12,067 nt of DNA from Betaproteobacteria bacterium (GTDB taxonomy: Bacteria; Pseudomonadota; Gammaproteobacteria; Burkholderiales; SG8-39): the NCBI GenBank assembly GCA_005882235.1, contig VBCT01000021.1:1-12067 (forward strand), read 5' to 3'. The notes under the pieces were generated by a model. That model was not told where the DNA came from and did no database searches. It saw only the letters and a list, made by a program, of their open reading frames with translations. Position numbers and translations under genes: made by a program. Positions 1 to 6,650 of this stretch are shown piece after piece (positions within the stretch are counted from its first letter, which is position 1; the number at the start of each line of letters is the position of its first letter).

Positions 1-1
1 G

Positions 2-508
2 CCGGTCGTGCTGCCCGACTATCTGAAGGGTCAGTTTGCGCTCCTCGGCCGGGATTTTCCGGCTTACCGGGTTTTCATCATCGCCTTCAGCGCGGTGATG
101 GTGGGGCTCTTGTGGTTCGGCGTCGAGCGCACGCGCTGGGGGGCCATGGTGCGCGCGACGGTGGACAACCGCGCCATGGCGCAGTCGGTCGGAATCGACA
201 CCAAGCGCCTGTTCACGCTCACCTTCGCGCTCGGCAGCGGACTCGCGGGGCTCGGCGGCGGGCTCGGCGCGGAGATCATCGCGATCCAGCCTTCCTATCC
301 GTTCGAAAACCTCGTGTACTTTCTGGTGGTGGTCTCGGTGGGGGGGCTGGGCAGCCTGCGCGGGCCGTTCGTCGCGGCGCTCCTGATCGGCATCGCCGAC
401 ACCGCCTGCAAGTACTGGCTGCCGCAATTCGGCGCTTTCCCGATCTACGTCGCCACGATCGCCGTCCTGCTGTGGCGGCCCGCGGGCCTGTTCGGACGGC
501 ACGGATGA
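2..508 (+). CDS. livH: LivH-type ABC transporter permease (3' part only)
   Basis: This is the C-terminal part (about 168 residues) of one of the two membrane permeases of a branched-chain-amino-acid-type (HAAT family) ABC importer; the start lies left of the window and the frame is open from base 2. Hydrophobic segments alternate with short loops. A cytoplasmic coupling loop of the LivH kind is visible (RATVDNRAMAQSVGID, then a Gly-rich helix with GLAGLGGGLGAE), as is the conserved end motif VGGLGSLRGPFVAALLIG and the terminal WRPAGLFG typical of the family. The stop overlaps the next start as ATGA, indicating translational coupling with the LivM partner. The substrate cannot be read from the sequence: the family imports leucine/isoleucine/valine but also amides, urea and aromatic acids, and the aromatic genes downstream make an aromatic substrate plausible. 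Family assignment is firm. Confidence 0.93.
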   Translation, partial: PVVLPDYLKGQFALLGRDFPAYRVFIIAFSAVMVGLLWFGVERTRWGAMVRATVDNRAMAQSVGIDTKRLFTLTFALGSGLAGLGGGLGAEIIAIQPSYPFENLVYFLVVVSVGGLGSLRGPFVAALLIGIADTACKYWLPQFGAFPIYVATIAVLLWRPAGLFGRHG

Positions 509-1482
509 GCGCCCACGCGGGAGGCTACAGCGCGGATCCCCGCATCCGCTGGATCGAGTCCCTGCCCTGGATCGTCGCCTTCGCGGGATTCTTCCTGCTG
601 CCCGAGTATCTCTCACTCGGGGCGCGTATCCTGATCTACATCCTCTACGCCCTTTCGCTCGATCTCATCGTCGGCTATGCGGGAATCATCACGCTCGGCC
701 ACAGCGCCTACTTCGGCCTGGGCGCCTACGTCGCGGGGATTCTCGCAGCCAAGGCGGGAATCGGCGATTCGATGGTGCAGCTTGTCGCCGCAGCCGCCGC
801 CGGCGCCTTGCTAGGGGTCAGCACCGGCGCCATCATTCTCCGGACGAAGGCCCTGACGCTTCTCATGCTCACGCTCGCAATCACCTCCGTTCTCCTGGAG
901 ATCGCCAACAAGGCCACTGCGCTCACCGGCGGCGCGGACGGCCTGTCCGGGGTCGTCGTGGCGCCGATTCTCGGCCTGTTCAGGTTCGACATCTTCGGCA
1001 AGACCGCTTATCTCTATTGCCTGCTCGTGCTGTTCCTCGGGTGGTGGCTGGTGAGGAGGTTGATCTATTCGCCGTTCGGGACCTCGCTCACCGGGGTGCG
1101 CGAAAACAGCCTGCGCATGCACGCGATCGGCGCGCCGGTCTATTGGCGCCTGGTCCTGGTGTACACGCTCTCGGCCACGATCGCCGGCGTCGCCGGGGGC
1201 CTGATCACTCAGACCAATCAGTTCGTCGGCCTGAACGTGCTCTCCTTCGAATCCGCGGGCGAGCTGCTGGTGATGCTGATCCTCGGCGGCGTGGGACGTA
1301 TCTACGGCGCGTTCGTCGGGCCGGTCGTGTATCTGATCGCGCAGGATTTGCTCGCCAAGCAATTCCCGGAGTACTGGTACTTCGGCATCGGGACGATGCT
1401 CGTGCTCGTGGTGATGTTCGCCCGCGGCGGGATCCTCGGCATCCTGGACGGGGCCCTCGCGAAACTGCGGAGCAGGCGGTGA
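505..1482 (+). CDS. livM: LivM-type ABC transporter permease
   Basis: Second inner-membrane permease of the HAAT-family importer, 325 residues, a normal LivM length. The protein is almost wholly hydrophobic helices. Family motifs seen are GHSAYFGLGAY (65-75), the GGADGL turn (142-147), the coupling loop RENSLRMHAIG (199-209) that would contact the ATPases, and GGVGRIYGAFVG (261-272). The ATG at 505 is chosen because it overlaps the LivH stop (ATGA) and leaves a short cytoplasmic tail before the first helix at about residue 20; the open frame extends further upstream, but only as a shadow inside livH. The stop overlaps the LivG start. The charged C-terminal tail (KLRSRR) fits a cytoplasmic end. 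Confidence 0.94.
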   Translation: MSAHAGGYSADPRIRWIESLPWIVAFAGFFLLPEYLSLGARILIYILYALSLDLIVGYAGIITLGHSAYFGLGAYVAGILAAKAGIGDSMVQLVAAAAAGALLGVSTGAIILRTKALTLLMLTLAITSVLLEIANKATALTGGADGLSGVVVAPILGLFRFDIFGKTAYLYCLLVLFLGWWLVRRLIYSPFGTSLTGVRENSLRMHAIGAPVYWRLVLVYTLSATIAGVAGGLITQTNQFVGLNVLSFESAGELLVMLILGGVGRIYGAFVGPVVYLIAQDLLAKQFPEYWYFGIGTMLVLVVMFARGGILGILDGALAKLRSRR

Positions 1483-2234
1483 GCGGCGTCGCTCTCGAAA
1501 CGCGCGGCCTGTGCAAGAGCTTCGGCGCGCTCACCGTGGCGGACGACATCAATTTCCGGCTGGAGAGGGGCGCGCGCCATGCCCTGATCGGTCCGAACGG
1601 CGCCGGGAAAACCACCTTCGTCAATATGCTCACCGGCCTGCTGTCCCCCTCCTCCGGCCGGATCGTGCTCGGCGGGGAGGACATCACGGCGGCGGGACAG
1701 GCCAAGCGCGTGAAGCTCGGCCTGGGACGGACTTTCCAGATCAACGCCCTCTTCCGCCGACTCGCCGTGCTCGACAACGTGGCGCTGGCGGTGGCCGAGC
1801 GCCGCGGCGTCGCGCGGCGGATGCTGCGGGCGGCCAGCATGCATGAGGATGTGCGCGCAGAGAGCATGGAGCTGCTCGCCACGCTCGGGCTCGCCGAGGA
1901 CGCGGGCATTCGCATCCTCGATCTGCCCTACGGCAAGCAGCGCCTCGTGGAGATCGCGATCGCGCTCGGACTGAAACCCGACGTGCTGCTCCTCGACGAG
2001 CCCGCCGCGGGCGTGCCTTCGCTGGAATCGCACCGCATCCTGCAGGTGCTCGACAATCTGCCCGAGCACATCGCGATCCTCATCATCGAGCACGACATGG
2101 ATCTCGTGTTCCGCTTCGCGCAGCGCATCACCGTTCTCGTGCAAGGCGAAGTCCTGGTCGAGGGGCCGCCGGAGGAGATCGCCAGGGACCGGCGGGTGCA
2201 TCAGGTCTATCTCGGCGAGCAGCATCATGCCTGA
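1479..2234 (+). CDS. livG: LivG-type ABC transporter ATP-binding protein
   Basis: Cytoplasmic ATPase of the importer, 251 residues. Walker A is GPNGAGKTT (38-46), the Q-loop glutamine lies in GRTFQIN (Q87), Walker B is VLLLDEP (169-175) and the H-loop histidine is in IIEHDMD (H205). The C-terminal VLVQGEVLVEGPPEEI is a LivG hallmark. The signature loop reads LPYGKQ (149-154), with proline where most ABC proteins have serine; the rest of the site is intact, so this looks like a subfamily trait rather than decay. The start is taken as the GTG at 1479, overlapping the LivM stop as GTGA and placing the first beta strand (ALETRGLCKSFG) at the expected distance; in-frame sequence upstream lies inside livM and is not LivG-like. 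Confidence 0.94.
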   Translation: MSGVALETRGLCKSFGALTVADDINFRLERGARHALIGPNGAGKTTFVNMLTGLLSPSSGRIVLGGEDITAAGQAKRVKLGLGRTFQINALFRRLAVLDNVALAVAERRGVARRMLRAASMHEDVRAESMELLATLGLAEDAGIRILDLPYGKQRLVEIAIALGLKPDVLLLDEPAAGVPSLESHRILQVLDNLPEHIAILIIEHDMDLVFRFAQRITVLVQGEVLVEGPPEEIARDRRVHQVYLGEQHHA

Positions 2235-2925
2235 AGCACTCAGTCTCCGAGAGGTGCGCGCTGGTTACGGCGAAACCGTAGTCCTCGAAGACATCGCGTT
2301 CGAGCTGCCCGAACGCGGCGCCCTCGCGGTCCTCGGCAGGAACGGCGTCGGCAAGACCACGCTGCTCGCGACCATCATGGGTCACACGACTTTTCACGCG
2401 GGAAGCATCGAATACCAGGGCAGGCCGATCGCGAAGCTGCCCGTCTACGAGCGCTGCCGCCTGGGCATAGGCCTAGTCCCGCAAACTCGCGATATCTTCC
2501 CTTCGCTCACGGTCGAGGAGAACCTCACCGTCGCCGCGCGTCCAGGCCGCTGGAGCTTCGAGCGCGTCTACGATCTTTTTCCGAAGCTCGCGGAGCGGCG
2601 CGGCCACTGGGGCAACCAGATCTCCGGCGGCGAGCAGCAGATGCTCGCCATCGGCCGGGCGCTGATGGGCAACCCGACGCTGCTGCTCATGGACGAGCCG
2701 CTCGAGGGGCTCGCGCCCATCATCGTCGAGGTCCTGCTGCAGGCCCTGCAGCGCCTGGTCCACGAGGATTCGCTTGCGGTCGTGCTGGTCGAGCAGCACG
2801 CGAAAGTCGCGCTCGGAATCACGCAAAAGGCGCTCGTGCTGAACCGCGGCCGCATCGCGTACAGCGGTCCGAGCGCGGACCTGCTTGCCGATCCGCAGCG
2901 CCTGACCAGCCTGGTGGTCGCCTGA
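2227..2925 (+). CDS. livF: LivF-type ABC transporter ATP-binding protein
   Basis: Second ATPase of the importer, 232 residues, a typical LivF size. Walker A is GRNGVGKTT (37-45), Q-loop VPQTRDIFPSLTVEENL (Q86), signature ISGGEQQMLAIGRAL (132-146), Walker B TLLLMDEP (151-158), followed by the LivF-specific EGLAPIIVE, and H-loop LVEQH (H191). The ATG at 2227 overlaps the LivG reading frame by 8 bases. With LivH, LivM and LivG this completes the membrane and motor parts; no periplasmic binding protein (LivK/J) is in the window, so it is presumably upstream of livH or elsewhere. The gene ends 20 bases before pcm, close enough for co-transcription. Confidence 0.95.
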   Translation: MPEALSLREVRAGYGETVVLEDIAFELPERGALAVLGRNGVGKTTLLATIMGHTTFHAGSIEYQGRPIAKLPVYERCRLGIGLVPQTRDIFPSLTVEENLTVAARPGRWSFERVYDLFPKLAERRGHWGNQISGGEQQMLAIGRALMGNPTLLLMDEPLEGLAPIIVEVLLQALQRLVHEDSLAVVLVEQHAKVALGITQKALVLNRGRIAYSGPSADLLADPQRLTSLVVA

Positions 2926-2945
2926 ACGCGCTTTTCCTGCTCGCA

Positions 2946-3650
2946 ATGACGCACGCCCAGCCCTCGGAGGCGCAGGAGCAGCGTGCCGCCGCGCGCGCGC
3001 GTATGGTCGCGGAAATAGCCGCGATGGCGCGTGATACCGGTGCGGAGACCGGCCGACCGAGGTTCGGCGACGCGGTGATGGCGGCCATGGGGAAAGTGCC
3101 GCGACACCGCTTCGTCCCCGCCTTGGAGGATATCTTCGCCTACGATAATCGCCCGCTGCCGATCGGCGAGGGCCAGACGATCTCGCAGCCCTACATCGTC
3201 GCGCTGATGACCGATTTGCTCGATCCCAAGTCCGCGGATACCGTGCTCGAGGTCGGAACGGGCTCGGGTTACCAGGCCGCTGTGCTCGCCGAACTGGTGG
3301 CGAAGGTCACCACGATCGAGATCGTCGAGCCCCTCGCGCGCCGCGCCAGGCAGGTTCTCGGCGAGCTGGGGTACCGGAACGTCGAGGTGCGTGTCGGCGA
3401 CGGCTACGGCGGCTGGCCCGCCGCCGCGCCCTTCGACGCCATCATCGTCACGGCGGCGCCCGCTGCGGTCCCGCAGCCGCTGATCGACCAGCTCAAGCCC
3501 GGTGGTCGAATGGTGATCCCGGTGGGCGGACCATCGGACGTGCAGCAGCTCCTGCTCGTGGAAAAGCAATTGGACGGCCGCACGACGACGAGGCGCACCC
3601 TGCCGGTGAGATTCGTTCCTCTCACCGGAGACCGGGGCAGGAAGCAGTAG
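2946..3650 (+). CDS. pcm: Protein-L-isoaspartate O-methyltransferase
   Basis: Cytoplasmic repair enzyme that methylates L-isoaspartyl residues of aged proteins with S-adenosylmethionine. The 234 residues show the family order: VPRHRFVP (51-58), the substrate-binding GEGQTISQPYIVALMTDLL (75-92), SAM motif I VLEVGTGSGYQ (100-110), the acidic end of strand 2 in TTIEIVEPL, GDGYGGWP (151-158), FDAIIVTAAP (163-172), and the C-terminal RFVPLTGD (222-229). The ATG at 2946 gives about 20 extra Ala/Arg/Gln-rich residues; an in-frame ATG at 3003 is an alternative start, and neither has a convincing ribosome binding site. It sits between the transporter and the dioxygenase operon and has no obvious role in aromatic catabolism; it may be a general-purpose gene caught between them. 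Confidence 0.93.
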   Translation: MTHAQPSEAQEQRAAARARMVAEIAAMARDTGAETGRPRFGDAVMAAMGKVPRHRFVPALEDIFAYDNRPLPIGEGQTISQPYIVALMTDLLDPKSADTVLEVGTGSGYQAAVLAELVAKVTTIEIVEPLARRARQVLGELGYRNVEVRVGDGYGGWPAAAPFDAIIVTAAPAAVPQPLIDQLKPGGRMVIPVGGPSDVQQLLLVEKQLDGRTTTRRTLPVRFVPLTGDRGRKQ

Positions 3651-3698
3651 CGATCTGCTCGATTTCGGCGGCGGCTTCTGCACCCGCCCGCGCTCATG

Positions 3699-3712
3699 GC
3701 AAAATAGCGGCC
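3699..3712 (+). promoter_or_regulatory. Possible -10 element just before the LigA-like gene
   Basis: The 62-base gap between pcm and the LigA-like gene is GC-rich except for GCAAAATAG. CAAAAT at 3700-3705 matches the -10 consensus at four of six positions and lies about 7 bases before the ATG at 3713, so transcription from it would give a leaderless or nearly leaderless mRNA. The matching -35 (TTCTGC, 3676-3681, 18-base spacer) is poor. No Shine-Dalgarno sequence precedes this ATG, which fits but does not prove the leaderless reading. This is a weak call based on the sequence alone. Confidence 0.25.
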
Positions 3713-3994
3713 ATGAGAGACTATTGGCTGAGCAAGCTCTTCTTCGATCTCCAGAGTTCCGCTCCGCTCGGCGACGAATACCGCGCCAACCGGAAGAAGA
3801 TTCTCGACCGCTATCCCCTGAAACCGGAAGTGCGGACCGCGGTCGAGCGCGACGACGTCGCGTTCCTCGCGCCGCGGGTCAACCCTTACCTGCTCCGGTT
3901 CTATTTCGTGGTCGCCGGAATGTCCGAGGCGGATTTCCTGAAAAAAGTGAGGACCGCCGGAGCCGACGCGGCGGCGAGGTCGAGCCATGGCTAG
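3713..3994 (+). CDS. LigA-type small (alpha) subunit of extradiol dioxygenase
   Basis: A 93-residue protein matching the LigA domain, the non-catalytic alpha subunit of protocatechuate 4,5-dioxygenase (LigAB) and related two-subunit class III extradiol enzymes. Recognisable features are the N-terminal helix LSKLFFDLQ, then EYRANRKKILDRYPL, LKPEVRTAVERDDV, and the diagnostic NPYLLRFYFVVAGMSEADFLKK near residues 57-78. In LigAB this subunit forms a lid over the active site of LigB. It is shorter than the roughly 140-residue LigA of sphingomonads and is essentially the bare domain. Its stop lies 8 bases inside the LigB-like gene, so the pair is probably co-translated into one complex. The ATG at 3713 is the only sensible start. 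Family is confident; ring substrate is unknown. Confidence 0.85.
   Translation: MRDYWLSKLFFDLQSSAPLGDEYRANRKKILDRYPLKPEVRTAVERDDVAFLAPRVNPYLLRFYFVVAGMSEADFLKKVRTAGADAAARSSHG
3976..3980 (+). promoter_or_regulatory. Ribosome binding site for the LigB-like gene
   Basis: GAGGT ends 6 bases before the ATG at 3987, inside the end of the LigA-like gene. It supports that start, which also puts the metal-ligand histidine at residue 12 as in LigB. Confidence 0.5.
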
Positions 3995-4823
3995 GCTGGT
4001 CGGAGTGTTCGCCTCGAGTCACGCGCCGCTCATCGTCCGCGGATGGAAAGACGTCAAACCCGCGAATCAGCGGGAGCTCACGAGCTCGCTCACCGAGCTC
4101 GGCAGACGCATCAAGGCCGCGAGGCCCGATGTCCTGATCGAGATCGCCCCCGACCACTGGGTGAATTTTTTCATCGACAACCTGCCGAGCATCTGCGTCG
4201 GCATGGGCGAGGAGCACGAAGGCCCCGCCGAGCCGTGGATGAAGGACTGCCCCTTCAAGAAGATCGCCGGACATCCGAAGCTGGCGAATCACATCCTGCA
4301 GACCGCCCTCGAGCGCGATTTCGAGCCCTCGGTATCGCACCACCTGACGCTCGATCACGGCTTCTGCATTCCGCTGTGGAGAGGCGGGCTCGATCCGCTG
4401 CCGCCCATCGTTCCCATCATCATCAACGATCTGGAGCCGCCGTATCCGAGCGTGCGTCGCTGCCTGCAATGGGGAACCCTGCTCGCCGAAGCGATCCGCA
4501 CCTATCCCGGGGACATCCGCGTGGCGATCCTCGCCACCGGGGGCCTCTCCCATTCGATCGGGGAGCCGACCATGGGCGAGATCGACGAGCCGTTCGACCG
4601 CGAGTGCATTCGTCATTTCGAAAAAGGCGACGAGCGCCCCTTGATCGACTTCCTGAACGAGCGCCTGCCCACGATCGGTAACGGCGCAGCCGAGATCCGC
4701 AATTGGGTCGCGGCACACGGCGCCGCAGGCAGGCGCGGCTTCGAGCTGATCGGCTACTGCAACTGTCCGGAGGTCTACGTCGGCTGCGGCTTCGCTTCGT
4801 GGGACGTCGCCGCGCGCGCGTAG
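3987..4823 (+). CDS. LigB-type class III extradiol ring-cleavage dioxygenase, catalytic subunit
   Basis: Non-haem Fe(II) enzyme of the protocatechuate 4,5-dioxygenase beta (LigB) family, 278 residues, expected to cleave a catechol-type ring next to the hydroxyls with O2. The catalytic residues line up well with LigB: His12 in SSHAP and His57 in PDHW as iron ligands, Glu236 in AAEIRNW as third ligand, catalytic His189 in TGGLSH, and His124 in LDHG near the substrate. It overlaps the LigA-type gene by 8 bases and lies in the same frame as the following MetE-like gene, separated by TAG and two codons. Protocatechuate, gallate and methylgallate are known substrates of relatives; the sequence does not decide between them. 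The gene is intact with all key residues present. Confidence 0.92.
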   Translation: MARLVGVFASSHAPLIVRGWKDVKPANQRELTSSLTELGRRIKAARPDVLIEIAPDHWVNFFIDNLPSICVGMGEEHEGPAEPWMKDCPFKKIAGHPKLANHILQTALERDFEPSVSHHLTLDHGFCIPLWRGGLDPLPPIVPIIINDLEPPYPSVRRCLQWGTLLAEAIRTYPGDIRVAILATGGLSHSIGEPTMGEIDEPFDRECIRHFEKGDERPLIDFLNERLPTIGNGAAEIRNWVAAHGAAGRRGFELIGYCNCPEVYVGCGFASWDVAARA

Positions 4824-4829
4824 ACTATT

Positions 4830-5852
4830 TTGCACCTGCAAACCACCATCGCCGGCAGTCTTCCGAAACCGGCCTGGCTCGCCGAGCCGAAGAAGCTCTG
4901 GGCGCCCTGGCTTCTCGAAGGCGATCTCCTCGAGGAAGGCAAGCGCGATGCCATGCGCCTCCTGCTCGCCGACCAGGAAGCCGCGGGAATCGATATCGTC
5001 ACGGACGGCGAGCAGACGCGCCGGCATTTCGTTACGACCTTCATCGAGAGCTTGAAAGGCGTCGATTTCGAGCACAAGCGCACCGTGCGCATCCGCAATC
5101 GCTACGACGCGGACGTGCCGGTGGTGGTGGGGCCCGTGGAGCGCGGCAAACCGGTGTTCGTCGAGGACCTTCGCTTCCTCCGGGGGCAGACCAAGCGCCC
5201 GATCAAGCTCTCCCTCCCCGGTCCCATGACGATGGTGGACACGCTCTACGACAACTACTACCGCAGCCGCGAAAAGCTCGCGCGCGAATTCGCCGCGATC
5301 CTCAACCGGGAGGCGCGCGAGCTCGAGCGGACGGGCGCCGACGTCATCCAGTTCGACGAGCCGGCCTTCAACGTCTACATGGACGAGGTCGCTGCCTGGG
5401 GCATAGCAACGCTGGAAGAGGCCGCGGCAGGCCTCAAATGCAAGACCGCCGTGCACATCTGCTATGGCTACGGAATCAAGGCGAACATCGACTGGAAGAA
5501 GACCCTCGGCTCAGAATGGCGGCAATACGAGTCCACCTTTCCCCTGCTCGCCCGGTCTAAGATCGACCAGGTCTCGCTGGAGTGCGCGAATTCGCGCGTG
5601 CCGCTCGAGCTGCTCGCGCTTCTCAAGGGCAAGGACGTCCTGGTCGGAGCCATCGACGTCGCGAACGACACCGTGGAGAAACCCGGGCAGGTCGCGGCGA
5701 CGATCCGCTCGGCGATGAGATTCGTGCCGCCGGAGAAGCTCTATCCCTGCACCAACTGCGGCATGGTGCCGCTCGCGCGCGATGTCGCGCTCGGGAAGCT
5801 GAAGGCCCTCGCCTCGGGGGCCGCGCTCGTGCGACTAGAGCTCGGCACCTAG
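4830..5852 (+). CDS. Short MetE-like zinc methyltransferase (core C-terminal domain)
   Basis: A 340-residue protein of the cobalamin-independent methionine synthase (MetE) superfamily containing only the catalytic barrel; classical MetE is about twice as long. The N-terminal TTIAGSLPKPAWL and IDIVTDGEQTRRHF (55-67) are family motifs. The zinc site is intact: His209 and Cys211 in VHICYGYG, Glu251 in VSLECANSR, Cys310 in CTNCGMVPLAR. VGAIDVANDTVEKP is also typical. The zinc should activate a thiol such as homocysteine. Without the N-terminal half, use of methyl-folate cannot be assumed; relatives include folate-independent core-MetE enzymes and epoxyalkane:CoM transferases. The start is TTG at 4830 (or ATT at 4827), because the previous TAG is in frame and homology begins at once. 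No ribosome binding site is seen, suggesting re-initiation after the dioxygenase. Confidence 0.85.
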   Translation: MHLQTTIAGSLPKPAWLAEPKKLWAPWLLEGDLLEEGKRDAMRLLLADQEAAGIDIVTDGEQTRRHFVTTFIESLKGVDFEHKRTVRIRNRYDADVPVVVGPVERGKPVFVEDLRFLRGQTKRPIKLSLPGPMTMVDTLYDNYYRSREKLAREFAAILNREARELERTGADVIQFDEPAFNVYMDEVAAWGIATLEEAAAGLKCKTAVHICYGYGIKANIDWKKTLGSEWRQYESTFPLLARSKIDQVSLECANSRVPLELLALLKGKDVLVGAIDVANDTVEKPGQVAATIRSAMRFVPPEKLYPCTNCGMVPLARDVALGKLKALASGAALVRLELGT

Positions 5853-5877
5853 CGGGTCAGCCGCGGTCATCAATCTC

Positions 5878-6645
5878 GTGAAGCATCGCGGCAAGCCCGC
5901 ATCGCGCACCCGCGTGGGGCGGCGCGCAACAGCCGGAACACGGCGCAAGTCCACCTACGTCCTCGTGCATGGCGCCTGGCACGGCGGCTGGTGCTGGAAG
6001 AAGGTGGTGCCGGCTCTGCGGGCGGCCGGTCACGAGGTCTACGTGCCCACCCTGACCGGCCTCGGCGAGCGCGCGCATCTTGCGAACCCGGCGATCGATC
6101 TCGCCACTCACATCGCCGACGTCGTCAATCTCCTCGAAGCCGAAGAGCTCGAGAAGGTCGTTCTGGTCGGGCACAGCTACGGCGGAATGGTGGTCACCGG
6201 CGTCGCCGACCGCGCGGCCTCACGCCTGCGCCGCGTCGTGTATCTGGACGCTTTTCTGCCGGACAACGGAAGATGCCTGCTCGACTACCTGCATCCGGAT
6301 CGCCGCACCCTGATCAATCAAGGCCAAATAGGCGGCTTCGTCGACCCGCTTCCGCTCGAGATTTTCGGTGTGACCGACCGAGAGGACGTCGCCTGGGCGA
6401 CGCGCCACGAGATGCGCCAGTCGTACCGCACTTTCGCCCAGCCCGTGCATTTCACCGGGAACGGCGGCGCGAGCCTGAAGCGCACCTACGTTCACTGCAC
6501 CAACCCGCCCACCGGTTCGTTCGACCAGTTCGCCGCGCGCTTGCGCGACGACCCTGCGTGGACGTACTACGAGCTCGCGACCGGTCACGACTGCATGATC
6601 ACCGATCCGGAAGGCGTCATCCGCATCCTGCTGGAGAACGCCTGA
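5878..6645 (+). CDS. Alpha/beta hydrolase (esterase-like)
   Basis: A 255-residue alpha/beta hydrolase. The oxyanion region HGAWHGGWCW (31-40), the PTLTGLGER loop (57-65), the nucleophile elbow GHSYGG with Ser100, and the C-terminal catalytic His237 in TGHDCMI are clear. The wording LVHGAWHGGW...LTGLGERAHL resembles the esterase group that includes plant methyl esterases and bacterial pyrethroid/salicylate esterase-like proteins. An acid residue at the usual place after strand 6 is not obvious (VHCTNPPTGSFDQF; Asp216 is a candidate). It is 25 bases behind the MetE-like gene and probably in its operon; it might hydrolyse an ester or a ring-cleavage product, but this is inference. The GTG at 5878 adds about 24 Arg/Lys-rich residues ahead of the fold; GTG at 5914 is another possible start, and no ATG is available. 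Confidence 0.85.
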   Translation: MKHRGKPASRTRVGRRATAGTRRKSTYVLVHGAWHGGWCWKKVVPALRAAGHEVYVPTLTGLGERAHLANPAIDLATHIADVVNLLEAEELEKVVLVGHSYGGMVVTGVADRAASRLRRVVYLDAFLPDNGRCLLDYLHPDRRTLINQGQIGGFVDPLPLEIFGVTDREDVAWATRHEMRQSYRTFAQPVHFTGNGGASLKRTYVHCTNPPTGSFDQFAARLRDDPAWTYYELATGHDCMITDPEGVIRILLENA

Positions 6646-6650
6646 GCGGG

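Noticed and set aside
1923..1945. Proline in the ABC signature loop of LivG (LPYGKQ) as a sign of an inactive ATPase
   Set aside because: Walker A, Walker B, Q-loop and H-loop are all intact and the gene sits in a complete operon, so it is more likely a subfamily variant.
3879..5456. 525-codon open frame on the minus strand, opposite the LigA/LigB/MetE genes
   Set aside because: It lies opposite three genes with full catalytic motifs. Its composition (Arg/Asp/Glu/Val-rich, no recognisable domain) is typical of an antisense shadow in GC-rich DNA.
6646..6650. Bidirectional terminator between the convergent hydrolase and molybdenum hydroxylase genes
   Set aside because: Only 5 bases separate the stops and no stem with a T-run was found there; any terminator would have to lie inside the opposing gene.
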